DNA from: JAUVUV01 sp964548275
Lineage (GTDB): Bacteria > Gemmatimonadota > Glassbacteria > GWA2-58-10
DNA length: 64,000 bases
Reading direction: 5' to 3'
Assembly: GCA_964548275.1 (NCBI GenBank)
Contig: CAZJQI010000001.1
Coordinates: 62,001 to 126,000, forward strand
Shown here: piece by piece, positions 8,765-16,534 of the stretch
Numbering within the stretch: the first letter of the stretch is position 1
Layout: each line of letters begins with the position of its first letter
The notes under the pieces: model-generated
Told to the model about the DNA's origin: nothing
Database searches by the model: none
Seen by the model: the letters and a program-made list of their open reading frames with translations, nothing else
Position numbers and translations under genes: made by a program

Positions 8765-10819
8765 TCACTCCCATAAGCTTGGAATACCCTGAATGACGGC
8801 ACGGTGCTGCCGACTTTCAACGATCATATTATTATCGACAGAGTAGACCCGTCGTATGGGGGATTTTGCAATGATGCTACCTAAATAGGTTCCATCTTCA
8901 TTAAACCACCGGAGTCGTTTCTTTTCCAAAAGACCGAATCCCGTCTGCGCAATAATCAATTCTCCACCCACGAACGTGTCTACCAATGCATGAAATTCAT
9001 TCTCGTGAAGCACATAAAGCCTTGTGCCTGTAAGGATGTAAAGATAGTCGCCGGTATCAATAATTTTGCGTGGTACGGCTCCTATATCGTATACGCGTAC
9101 CCCCTTCCCGTTTTCATCGATCAACACGATTCGACCAGAGTAGGCAGCCAGATAAACTGAGTCCGAGTTTGCAGAAAATCCAGCTGCGTAAATCCAGTCA
9201 GCGGCAAATGTCTCACCGCCTGTTAGCACAGTGCTTATAGTTATCGTTGCTCCACTCACTTCGATCTCCGCTTGTGCTATTTTCTGCGCATAAGTTACGC
9301 CAACGTAGCTGGGAAGAGAACTTGCATCAACACCAGTCAATACCTCAAATGCAGAGGTGAGTTTTTTCATCTTATCCTCAGCCTCGGCATCACCAGGATT
9401 GAGGTCGGGATGCCATTGTTTGGCAAGTTTACGATAACTTTGTTTAATATCTTCGGGCGTTATAGGAAGAGATAGCCCCATAAGAGAAAGAGCACTATCC
9501 ACTTCGTCTTTCGTGCCGATTGTATTGCTTGGAGTAGCAACTTGCGTCCAGCCCTCTTTTAACGGAAATTTTGCCCCCCAAAGCCCTTGACCGTTAACAT
9601 CCACGCACCAAGCTTCATCGACGATAGTAAAAAGGTAACGAATTGTTCCCCGAGACATGGCTACACAGCGGATATGGTTTTTTAGCTCACCCTGCTTGAT
9701 ACCACAACGTTTTATTTTTGCCTTAATTTCTGGAGCTTTGGTCAATTGTGTCTCAAAAAGAGGCCTTATGTCCTCATCGTAGGCATGGACTACACAATCC
9801 TTGGACATAGCAATTAGTCCATTCCCAAGAGGATGGACGCCGAGACGATAGATACCATATTGCAAACCAGTCTTAACAACCATTTGACCCGCCCTGTCGT
9901 AACGTAAGGCGGCTGCTTCAATCTGGCCTAGATCATCTGAATTACCAAGATCATCAATCATAAATAATCCAGAATCGGTAGGATGCATCCGGCGGAAAGC
10001 TGGATCTGGGCGTTCTTCCATTGGAATCTTTTCAATAGACTCAATTTGCCATACCGCATCATAGACCTCAAAGATATCCTTTGCTTCGGGGATTTTGGCC
10101 TTCTCGAGACGAGACTTTTCTTCCTCCCATTCATGAGGTGAACGCGGCAGAGGAATGTATTCAAGAGAGGCTATATCAATCTCTCGCAATTTAGGCGGCT
10201 TACGATCTTTCCGATGAGATTCAACAGAACGCTTAGGTGGTAGGATCGGAGCACCAGACGCATCTGCTAGTATGAGTCTATAAGTCCGCTTCTCTTTTAC
10301 TCGAATTACTTTTCCAGCTTTTTCAAGGTATGAGATCAAGTTTGCTACCCGATGCCCATCTTCTTCGCCAATGTATCCTTTAACCTCATTCTGTAAACAA
10401 TTCGGGTTCTTTTGAATAGCATCCAATATGGAATTAAAAAGCTGACGGTCTTGTCGATGTCTCTCTACTTCTTCACTCCACGGTCCCAAATCAGAAACTG
10501 AGTCCACAACTCGTTTCATTTCGTTCAGGCTTTTATCATCGCCCAAGAGGGCTAAAATTGTTCCGCCTTGCTGAAGGGCCGGTATTGATGCAATGTCGAA
10601 AGAATCATATTCCCGACGCATTTCGTTTACCCAATCAGGAATCTGTCGGAGGTTCTCACATACCAACCCTGAAGCACCACTGTAGTCTCGTTTTTTAATA
10701 GCTTGCTCCAACTGTGTCATCGTAGTGTAATATGAATCAATAATACCATTACAAGCCTTAATAACATGCCTGTCTGCAGTAGTACTATTACTGAACAAAC
10801 GTTTTAAAAACTTTAACAT
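8765..10819 (-). CDS. J-domain protein embedded in beta-propeller
   Basis: A 684-aa protein without signal peptide. Residues about 1-115 are helical. A winged-helix-like segment follows (about 125-185; NEVKGYIG...ISYLEKAGKVIRV). A first set of beta-rich, WD/PQQ-propeller-like blades covers about 250-430. A J domain occupies about 435-495, with SYRKLAKQWHPDLNPGD including the obligatory HPD that stimulates Hsp70 ATPase. A second propeller-like half (about 510-680; SVYLAAYSGRIVLIDENG, LYILTGTRLYVLH) completes the protein. It should be a cytoplasmic Hsp70 co-chaperone that presents a propeller-bound client. The upstream co-directional gene encodes a DUF2779 nuclease, and both sit in AT-rich DNA beside recombinase debris, which suggests horizontal acquisition and perhaps defence. 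No family name recognised beyond the J domain. Confidence 0.75.
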   Translation of the reverse strand: MLKFLKRLFSNSTTADRHVIKACNGIIDSYYTTMTQLEQAIKKRDYSGASGLVCENLRQIPDWVNEMRREYDSFDIASIPALQQGGTILALLGDDKSLNEMKRVVDSVSDLGPWSEEVERHRQDRQLFNSILDAIQKNPNCLQNEVKGYIGEEDGHRVANLISYLEKAGKVIRVKEKRTYRLILADASGAPILPPKRSVESHRKDRKPPKLREIDIASLEYIPLPRSPHEWEEEKSRLEKAKIPEAKDIFEVYDAVWQIESIEKIPMEERPDPAFRRMHPTDSGLFMIDDLGNSDDLGQIEAAALRYDRAGQMVVKTGLQYGIYRLGVHPLGNGLIAMSKDCVVHAYDEDIRPLFETQLTKAPEIKAKIKRCGIKQGELKNHIRCVAMSRGTIRYLFTIVDEAWCVDVNGQGLWGAKFPLKEGWTQVATPSNTIGTKDEVDSALSLMGLSLPITPEDIKQSYRKLAKQWHPDLNPGDAEAEDKMKKLTSAFEVLTGVDASSLPSYVGVTYAQKIAQAEIEVSGATITISTVLTGGETFAADWIYAAGFSANSDSVYLAAYSGRIVLIDENGKGVRVYDIGAVPRKIIDTGDYLYILTGTRLYVLHENEFHALVDTFVGGELIIAQTGFGLLEKKRLRWFNEDGTYLGSIIAKSPIRRVYSVDNNMIVESRQHRAVIQGIPSLWE

Positions 10820-11132
10820 GAAAATTCCGAGTTAAATATTCATCGCATTCTAACAGGATATTGGGGCAAGAATATTTGATACTATAAAATATTGTATAAT
10901 AGATTGATCAACGTCAAATTACCGCCTCAATATTTCATTTTCTCCCGACGATCTTTCAAATGGTAATATATCTTCTTCACCATAAACAAGATCGTTTCAG
11001 ATTCCTAAAATCTCGCAGGGTCTCAGGTATCTTCTTTGGAGAGCCTTTTTTGTTGTCTTTGTAACGAGCCCCACATCAGCTTACTCGTTTGATATTTATA
11101 AGCTCGTTTTTGGGTGCAGGTCAATTTGACTT
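10820..11132. other. Gap between two accessory genes, possible gene debris
   Basis: AT-rich. On the minus strand a short open stretch reads DLVYGEEDILPFERSSG and then ENEILRR before a stop (about 10918-11000). It looks protein-like but has no start and is closed by TGA upstream. It may be the 3' end of a lost gene. Nothing else is recognised. Confidence 0.3.
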
Positions 11133-12596
11133 TTAAATCTGTCTGGAATATTCTATCAACCTCTCGTGCAACTTTACCATTGCAAGAGTGTCTTGCTTAC
11201 AATACTCCAATAGCATTCTTTTTTTCTCTTCAGCTTCTTGTCCCTCATATATACCAGCTGCCAAATACGCAAAAGTAGCCATTGCTGAATCACCATCTTT
11301 AATATCCAACTCATCGTAGGACATATCAGGTACTATTACTGGAAGAGTAGTTTTTATTGAATTACTCCCATGAAACTCTGGATGATAAAAGTTCTTTCCT
11401 ATAATTGATAACAGATCTTTTAGCCGATTCACTAAGGATATCAAATCGCCTGAAAGATCCGGAAAACATTTTACAAGCTTCGTTATGGTAGTTTTTTCAA
11501 ATGATGAGTAGCAAATTATGCTGCCTTCACCCTCAAGATTGATTATTAGGTTTTCTGCAAACTCTCTTCTAGAGTCTTTACAGGGATCTCCCAAATATTC
11601 TAAGTGCCCCGTGATTTTACCGGGCTCAGAGCATTTGTGTATAGAGTACTGGGTTGGAATCTGAGTAAATGGTGCAACTTCGGGGAATAGAGGGATTGCT
11701 GTCATTAATGTTTCGAAATCAAGATAGTATGCAGGCCATGAAATAGATTCTAACTCTCTACTAAGTCCAGATCCAATTTGAATGGCGGCTTTTTTTACAC
11801 AATCCCTTACTATAGATTGTCTTTCAGTCAGATCAAAATCGTTGGGAACATCTTCAATACAAATGACGCCAATTTCCAATAATTTATTAAATTTAGATTT
11901 GCTTAGTCTTGGTAAATCAAAAATATGGTTATTAACATCTTTTCCTAAGCATTCCTTGAAAAGAATACAATTCTTGCATTCAAATCGAAAATTACAATCA
12001 GGTTTTTGGGGACTTCTTGTTATTTCCTCGATTGCTTCACGCAATTGCTCGTAGCACCCGACTTGTTCCATTACTTCTATAGTATGATCTATTTCTACAA
12101 AGAGATGCTCGTTATCCATTCCTAAGCGGTATTCCTTCGATATTAATAGCAATGAAACACTTGAAATTTTTAAACCACTATGCTTGATAACCATAGCGGT
12201 ATAAGCCATGTCGTCTATGAACCCTGCTCTATCGTTTACACTGGATTTGACCTCATACAGTTGCCAACCGCTACCATTCCTCTTCAAGATATCAGCCCTT
12301 GCTGCAAATCCATCAATAACAAACATACTTTCATAAATAACCGTGTTTACTTGATCCTCTATCAAGTCATGTGTTTTCTCTGCAGCAGAAACTATGTCTT
12401 TTTCATCGATCAATATACCACCAGTGAATATCTCTCTTGCTCTCCTGTGAACTTCCATTCCTTGCTCTATTCTAAACCTTTGCCCCGTTGTTAGTTCTTC
12501 GGCTTTCTTGGCTACCTTATCTGTAGATCTCATAAGCCAGCCTAAGGCAGGGCATACCAAAGAGTTTAAGAAGATATCTTTCGTTATTTTTCGCAT
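11133..12596 (-). CDS. DUF2779 protein: Cas4/RecB-like nuclease plus DEDD exonuclease fold
   Basis: A 487-aa predicted DNA-processing enzyme. The N-terminal half (about 1-210) is a PD-(D/E)xK nuclease: Asp in ARADILKR and Glu-x-Lys in QLYEVKSS. A cysteine set (SLVCP near the N-terminus; CNFRFECKNCILFKEC about 200-215) would bind a 4Fe-4S cluster as in Cas4/AddB. The C-terminal DUF2779 region (about 285-487) resembles a DEDD RNase H-fold exonuclease: YYLDFETLM, ICYSSFEKT and EYCKQDTLAMVKL supply acidic residues. ATG 12596 follows GGAG. Normal length for the family. It is the upstream member of a two-gene minus-strand unit with the J-domain gene, separated by 313 bp. Family call is solid, biological role inferred. 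Confidence 0.8.
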   Translation of the reverse strand: MRKITKDIFLNSLVCPALGWLMRSTDKVAKKAEELTTGQRFRIEQGMEVHRRAREIFTGGILIDEKDIVSAAEKTHDLIEDQVNTVIYESMFVIDGFAARADILKRNGSGWQLYEVKSSVNDRAGFIDDMAYTAMVIKHSGLKISSVSLLLISKEYRLGMDNEHLFVEIDHTIEVMEQVGCYEQLREAIEEITRSPQKPDCNFRFECKNCILFKECLGKDVNNHIFDLPRLSKSKFNKLLEIGVICIEDVPNDFDLTERQSIVRDCVKKAAIQIGSGLSRELESISWPAYYLDFETLMTAIPLFPEVAPFTQIPTQYSIHKCSEPGKITGHLEYLGDPCKDSRREFAENLIINLEGEGSIICYSSFEKTTITKLVKCFPDLSGDLISLVNRLKDLLSIIGKNFYHPEFHGSNSIKTTLPVIVPDMSYDELDIKDGDSAMATFAYLAAGIYEGQEAEEKKRMLLEYCKQDTLAMVKLHERLIEYSRQI

Positions 12597-12814
12597 TATT
12601 CCACTCCAATATAAAAAGAGATGATACTAGCGAAAACTAATATCAATCCTTCATGTCGCACCTTGGATTCCCTTTGCATTTGTTGAATAGAATTATCTAA
12701 TGAAAATGTCCATTTTCAATTGATAAATAAATCGAAGGGAAACGGGTAATTATCAAGTTACGATATCTTATATTTTAATTACGATTATTGCGTTTTCATT
12801 TAAAGGAGGCTGAA

Positions 12815-13021
12815 ATGAAACAAAACAACGCCCAAGCCGGGAAGCCGAGAACCGTAGCCTATATATAGAGTATCAACCGCAGACCAGGATATTGAGAAGA
12901 ACAAAAGATACATTATATATTTAACGAAGAAGGGAGATTTTTGCAAGTTTTTATGAAGGAAAGGTAAATATCAGAAAACCGTGGCGAGAAAGAAAGCTCC
13001 AAGCGATTTTCGACAATCTCC
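12815..13021 (+). pseudogene. Decayed serine recombinase (resolvase/invertase) N-terminus
   Basis: AAAGGAGG precedes ATG 12815, which opens a frame ending ...GKPRTVAYI at a TAG (12866). Shifting +1 at that point continues as RVSTADQDIEKNKRYI, completing the textbook AYIRVSTxDQDIEKNK catalytic motif of serine recombinases, including the nucleophilic Ser. After a second shift near 12955 the sequence reads EGKVNIRKPWRERKLQAIFD, matching the family's VSGK..W.ERK segment. The gene then stops being recognisable where a 59-bp repeat begins at 13023. At least two frameshifts and truncation make it non-functional. It is evidence that the 8.3-13.4 kb segment arrived with a mobile element. Confidence 0.75.
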
Positions 13022-13022
13022 G

Positions 13023-13081
13023 TCAATATGTATTAAATCTGAAATTGTAGTTATGCGCAATAATTTATGACGCTATGTATA
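13023..13081 (+). repeat. 59-bp near-perfect repeat, copy 1
   Basis: TCAATATGTATTAAATCTGA... to ...GACGCTATGTATA is identical to 24888-24946 except for one G/A difference. It begins exactly where recognisable serine recombinase homology ends. Confidence 0.85.
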
Positions 13082-13121
13082 GTTATACAGTTCTTGAGGG
13101 TAGGTCACCTGCGAAAGCAAG

Positions 13122-13167
13122 ATGAAATTTAAAAGCCGCCTATTAAAAAGCGGCTTTTTAATTTCAT
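13122..13167. terminator. Strong bidirectional hairpin terminator
   Basis: An 18-bp stem with one mismatch (ATGAAATTTAAAAGCCGC against GCGGCTTTTTAATTTCAT) and a 10-nt A-rich loop carries internal T-runs on both strands. It insulates the accessory segment on either side. Confidence 0.75.
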
Positions 13168-13637
13168 ACTTATTAAGCCAAAATTAAAATATACAAGGCG
13201 AAATAAGCAAGGATTCCTACTGATATATTTTTCAGTATAATGAGCTTAAGGGCGAGATTATCCTTGTTGAACATTGTATCCTCTTTGAATTATGATAAAG
13301 TGAGAATGATTATTAATCTCATATAGCTATACATAATATAACCGGATTCATTTGTCAAGTTCCATCAAAGGTGAAATAAATTTGCAGGGCCATACGAGAC
13401 TTGAACTTTTCACTTTCGGAAAAAGAAAACTCTGTTAATTATGTGGAAACGATTCTTTCTTGCAGCCGAGGTGACATTAGGTTCTTTCACTTTTACAGAA
13501 ATTTAAGGACACAACCAGTTTTCAAGATGTCTCCTTCTGACCTGTTAAGATCACGCCCGTATACAGACGCTGGCGACATTTTAAAAACGTTAAGAATTCC
13601 CCTTCATAGATATGTACTTTTCCGTTATATTTCCGGT

Positions 13638-13680
13638 GAACTTCCGTGAAAGTCGATGAACTTCCGTGAACTTCCGTGAA
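13638..13680 (+). repeat. Short tandem GAACTTCCGTGAA repeats
   Basis: Three copies of a 13-mer: 13638-13650, 13658-13670 and 13668-13680, the last two overlapping by 3 nt. It could be a protein-binding iteron cluster or simple slippage. No gene product is implied. Confidence 0.5.
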
Positions 13681-13698
13681 AGTTGTCCCCAAAACAAA

Positions 13699-13737
13699 AA
13701 AGCGGTAAACCCGCGTTAATCGCAGGAATACCGCTTT
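13699..13737. terminator. Hairpin terminator-like structure
   Basis: The outer 9-bp stem AAAGCGGTA/TACCGCTTT is perfect, with an inner GCG...CGC helix. The flank is TTATTTC on the plus strand and a better TTTTTTGTTTT on the minus strand. No clear minus-strand gene feeds into it, so its owner may have been lost. Confidence 0.5.
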
Positions 13738-13857
13738 ATTTCGAGGGGCCGGCGGGCAGCTACGAGTTACGCCGTTAGGAGCCGCCTCGAAGTCGAATGA
13801 CGGCAGCTTATCGCAATAAAAAGATAAATAGCATCCATAAATCAGGAGGATTGTAAA

Positions 13858-15183
13858 ATGGCCGCTATGGGACGCAGGGAATTTTTCAAAAGCTCTATCG
13901 GCGCGGCAGCAGCCCTGAGTGCTGTTTCTACGCGCAGGAGTGTTGCCTCAACTGACAAGGTCATTCTCGGAGTAATGGGTGTTGGGGGCCGGGGGACACA
14001 ATTGGCTGGCTGGTTCGCGCAGATGCCTGATGTGGAGGTGGCCTACCTCTGTGACGTGAACGAGAGAAGGTTCGACAGGGCGCTGGAGATGGTCGAAACA
14101 AGCCAGGGGAAAACTCCAGAATTGGTCAAGGATTTCCGCCGGATCCTGGATGACAAGAATGTCGACGCCCTGGTGATCGCCACCCTGGATCATTGGCACG
14201 CTCTTGGCTCGATACTGGCCTGCCAGGCCGGCAAGGATGTCTACGTGGAAAAGCCGTTGAGCCACTGCATCTGGGAAGGCAGGAAGATGATAGAGGCGGC
14301 GCGCAAGTATGAGCGCGTGGTCCAGGTGGGCACGCAGACCCGCAGCTCGGCCTATGTTCAGAAGGGTATCGAATATATCAAAGCCGGCAACCTGGGGGAG
14401 ATTCACCTGGTGCGCGTAAATAACTTTATGGAGAAGCCGGGCCGGAAAAAAGGGCCGGTCGAGCCCGTCCCGGACGGGCTGGACTGGGACATGTGGTGCG
14501 GCCCCGCACCGCTGGTGCCTTATAGCCCCGGGCAGTGGTGGATGGACCTCTGGGATTTCAGCACCGGCAGTATTGCAAACGAAATAGTCCACCAGCTCGA
14601 CCTGGCCCGCATGTTAGTTGGTATAGGCTATCCAACCTCGGTGTATCAGGCCGGTGGAGTCCACTTTTTCCATGATGGAAGAGAAATCCCGGACACCCAG
14701 CTGGCGACTTTCGAATTCGGCGATCTCACCCTCATGATGGAGGCTGCGATCTGGACCCCTTATATCAAGAAAATTCCGCACAGCATCCGCGACTCAGACA
14801 ACTTCCCCAACTGGCCGTTCACCAGCACCAAGGTGGAAATCTGCGGCAGTGAAGGGATGATGAATTTCGGCAGGCAGGGCGGTGGCTGGCAAGCCTATGA
14901 CAAACACGGTGAACTCGTTCATTCCGAGCCCGGACGGCAAGGAGACCCGGATCACCTGCGGAATTTCATCGACTGCGTTCGCGAGCGCAAGACCCCGGCC
15001 GCCGACATGGAAGAGGGGCACATCTCCACGCTTTTCTGCCATCTGGCGAACATCTCTTACCGCGTGGGACATCGCAAACTTAAATTCGATCCGCAAAGCC
15101 ACACCTTTGTCGGTGATGAGGAGGCGAACCGCTTCCTGAAACGCGATTACAGGCAGCCGTGGGTGGTTCCCGATAAGGTCTGA
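13858..15183 (+). CDS. Exported Gfo/Idh/MocA family oxidoreductase
   Basis: NAD(P)-dependent sugar or inositol dehydrogenase-like protein, 441 aa. A Tat-type signal (MGRREFFKSSIGAAAALSA) precedes the Rossmann domain: GVMGVGGRGTQLAG dinucleotide loop (about residues 39-52) and the family signature VYVEKPLSH (about 128-136) with the catalytic-region Lys. The C-terminal alpha/beta domain starts near 170 and carries the FSTGSIANEIVHQLD block. ATG 13858 lies 9 nt after AGGAGG; the ATG at 13867 is an alternative. It begins a plus-strand run of exported carbohydrate-related genes reaching 20670. Tat export implies folding with cofactor in the cytoplasm before secretion. Exact substrate unknown. Confidence 0.9.
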   Translation: MAAMGRREFFKSSIGAAAALSAVSTRRSVASTDKVILGVMGVGGRGTQLAGWFAQMPDVEVAYLCDVNERRFDRALEMVETSQGKTPELVKDFRRILDDKNVDALVIATLDHWHALGSILACQAGKDVYVEKPLSHCIWEGRKMIEAARKYERVVQVGTQTRSSAYVQKGIEYIKAGNLGEIHLVRVNNFMEKPGRKKGPVEPVPDGLDWDMWCGPAPLVPYSPGQWWMDLWDFSTGSIANEIVHQLDLARMLVGIGYPTSVYQAGGVHFFHDGREIPDTQLATFEFGDLTLMMEAAIWTPYIKKIPHSIRDSDNFPNWPFTSTKVEICGSEGMMNFGRQGGGWQAYDKHGELVHSEPGRQGDPDHLRNFIDCVRERKTPAADMEEGHISTLFCHLANISYRVGHRKLKFDPQSHTFVGDEEANRFLKRDYRQPWVVPDKV

Positions 15184-15245
15184 ACCCGTCAAAAAAACGG
15201 CCAACTCATTTGTTTTGCATAAGATAAGATCCTCTGAGGAATAAC

Positions 15246-16373
15246 ATGCGGAGAAGTCTGTTTTTTATCTTGGGTATCCTGACAGTGTACGAAATTTCTT
15301 ACGCCCAGTGGCTGGGGATTTCCGGGGTGACTGCCAGCCTGGAAAAAACCGAATTGGGCGGTCCCCGAATAGTGATCGAGTACGATCTGCACGAGGATGA
15401 AATAACGCCTGAAAGCCCGGCTTACGTTTTCGTCCGTTTCAGCAAGGATTCAGGTGCAACCTGGAGCCTGATACCGCACAATTACCTCAGCGGCCAGGGC
15501 AGCCCAATAGTGGAATCAGGCGGCCACAAGGGGATACTCTGGTGGGGAATCGAGGAAACAGGCTTCCCCTCCATTGACCAGATCCAATTCCAGGTCCGCG
15601 GAATCCGGATGGTGCGTATCCCGGCCGGTGAATTCACCATGAAATCCACTCCAGGCGGCGGATACGACAGCAAACGGATCGGCAACCGGGTCTCATCGCT
15701 TCCAGGATTTTACATGGCCAAATGCGAGACAGCGGTTTCCATGTACGCGGACTATCTCAACGAAGTAGGCGGCAATGGCGCAGGCTGGAACTCGCAGATG
15801 TCCGATACCCTTCGATGCGGAATCGAACAGACAGGCTCGTCCCCTGCTTACAGCTACAAGGTTATGCCGGGAAGGGAAAACTATCCGGTGACCTTTGTTT
15901 CCTGGTATGATGCGGTTGCTTTCCTCGACTGGTGCGGCCTTCACCTGCCATCCGAAGCCCAGTGGGAGAAAGCTTACAGAGGCGGGAGGTTCCTTGAGGG
16001 CGACAGCCTGAAACAGCAGCCTAACCCGCTGCCTGAGCGTAAGTTCCCCTGGGGGAATGAGAGCCCCGGAGAGGGAGGAGTGTTCAGGTGCAATGGCAGG
16101 GGGGAGGAGGATGGCTTTGCACATACTGCGCCGGTGGAAAGTTTCCCCGAATACAGTTCCACGTATGGAATCTGCGACCTGGCTGGAAATGTGGCCGAAT
16201 GGACAATCGACTGGTATACCACCACCTACCACGTTGACCTGGATGGAATCAGAATGGTAAGAGGCGGTTCGTGGAGGTCTTTCCCCTCCGGCCTGGATGC
16301 GATCAGCGGGGCCACGAGCTTGCCACTGCGCGAAAGCGGTATTATGGGCTTTCGCGGAGTCTTTGAATTTTAA
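15246..16373 (+). CDS. Secreted SUMF1-fold protein lacking FGE catalytic Cys
   Basis: A 375-aa protein. A signal peptide (about 1-21, ending SYAQ) is followed by a beta-sandwich-like N-domain (about 22-118; VFVRFSKDSGATWS). The formylglycine-generating-enzyme/sulfatase-modifying-factor fold comes next (about 119-375), with IPAGEFTM, YPVTFVSWYDAVAFLDWCG, LPSEAQWEKAYRGG, GNVAEWTIDW and VRGGSW. The C-terminal region where true FGE has its reactive cysteines reads SGATSLPLRESGIMGFRG, with no Cys, so oxidase activity is unlikely. Proteins of this architecture probably bind ligands or matrix at the surface. A good ribosome site (GAGGA) lies just before ATG 15246. It follows the Gfo/Idh/MocA gene by 62 bp and could be co-transcribed. 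Confidence 0.85.
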   Translation: MRRSLFFILGILTVYEISYAQWLGISGVTASLEKTELGGPRIVIEYDLHEDEITPESPAYVFVRFSKDSGATWSLIPHNYLSGQGSPIVESGGHKGILWWGIEETGFPSIDQIQFQVRGIRMVRIPAGEFTMKSTPGGGYDSKRIGNRVSSLPGFYMAKCETAVSMYADYLNEVGGNGAGWNSQMSDTLRCGIEQTGSSPAYSYKVMPGRENYPVTFVSWYDAVAFLDWCGLHLPSEAQWEKAYRGGRFLEGDSLKQQPNPLPERKFPWGNESPGEGGVFRCNGRGEEDGFAHTAPVESFPEYSSTYGICDLAGNVAEWTIDWYTTTYHVDLDGIRMVRGGSWRSFPSGLDAISGATSLPLRESGIMGFRGVFEF

Positions 16374-16534
16374 AACTTAGACTTTGTTGTTAAAAGATCC
16401 AGTACTGAAATTTCGACAACGAAAATCAACTCTCCTGAGGTCAAAAGACGAGAACGTTAATAAATCCTTGTTCTGTTTCAATTACAGCTTTAAATGAATA
16501 CACTCCGGCATCCAATCACAAAGGGGGTGGGATC

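Larger units (their letters stand above)
13168..13857. other. Intergenic region between accessory segment and Gfo/Idh/MocA gene
   Basis: AT-rich to about 13400, then mixed. TATAGCTATACATA at about 13322-13335 is an inverted match (one mismatch) to TATGTATAGTTATA at about 13073-13086. An 82-codon frame at 13401-13649 has a TTG start, no ribosome site and no motifs, so it is not called. Three copies of GAACTTCCGTGAA lie at 13638-13680. A GC-rich imperfect hairpin GGCAGCT...AGCCGCC covers about 13757-13788. Confidence 0.45.

Noticed and set aside
13380..13410. Possible tRNA 3' end (minus-strand GTTCAAGTCTCGTATGGCC) acting as an integration site at the island edge
   Set aside because: The putative T-stem does not pair, no acceptor partner or anticodon arm is found, and no direct duplication is visible at the other edge of the segment.
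13401..13649. 82-codon plus-strand ORF
   Set aside because: TTG start without Shine-Dalgarno, no recognisable motifs, ends in the short tandem repeat cluster.
13741..13790. GC-rich segment suspected to be a degenerate tRNA because it precedes a tRNA-terminator-like hairpin
   Set aside because: No cloverleaf can be drawn. Only an imperfect GGCAGCT/AGCCGCC hairpin is supported.
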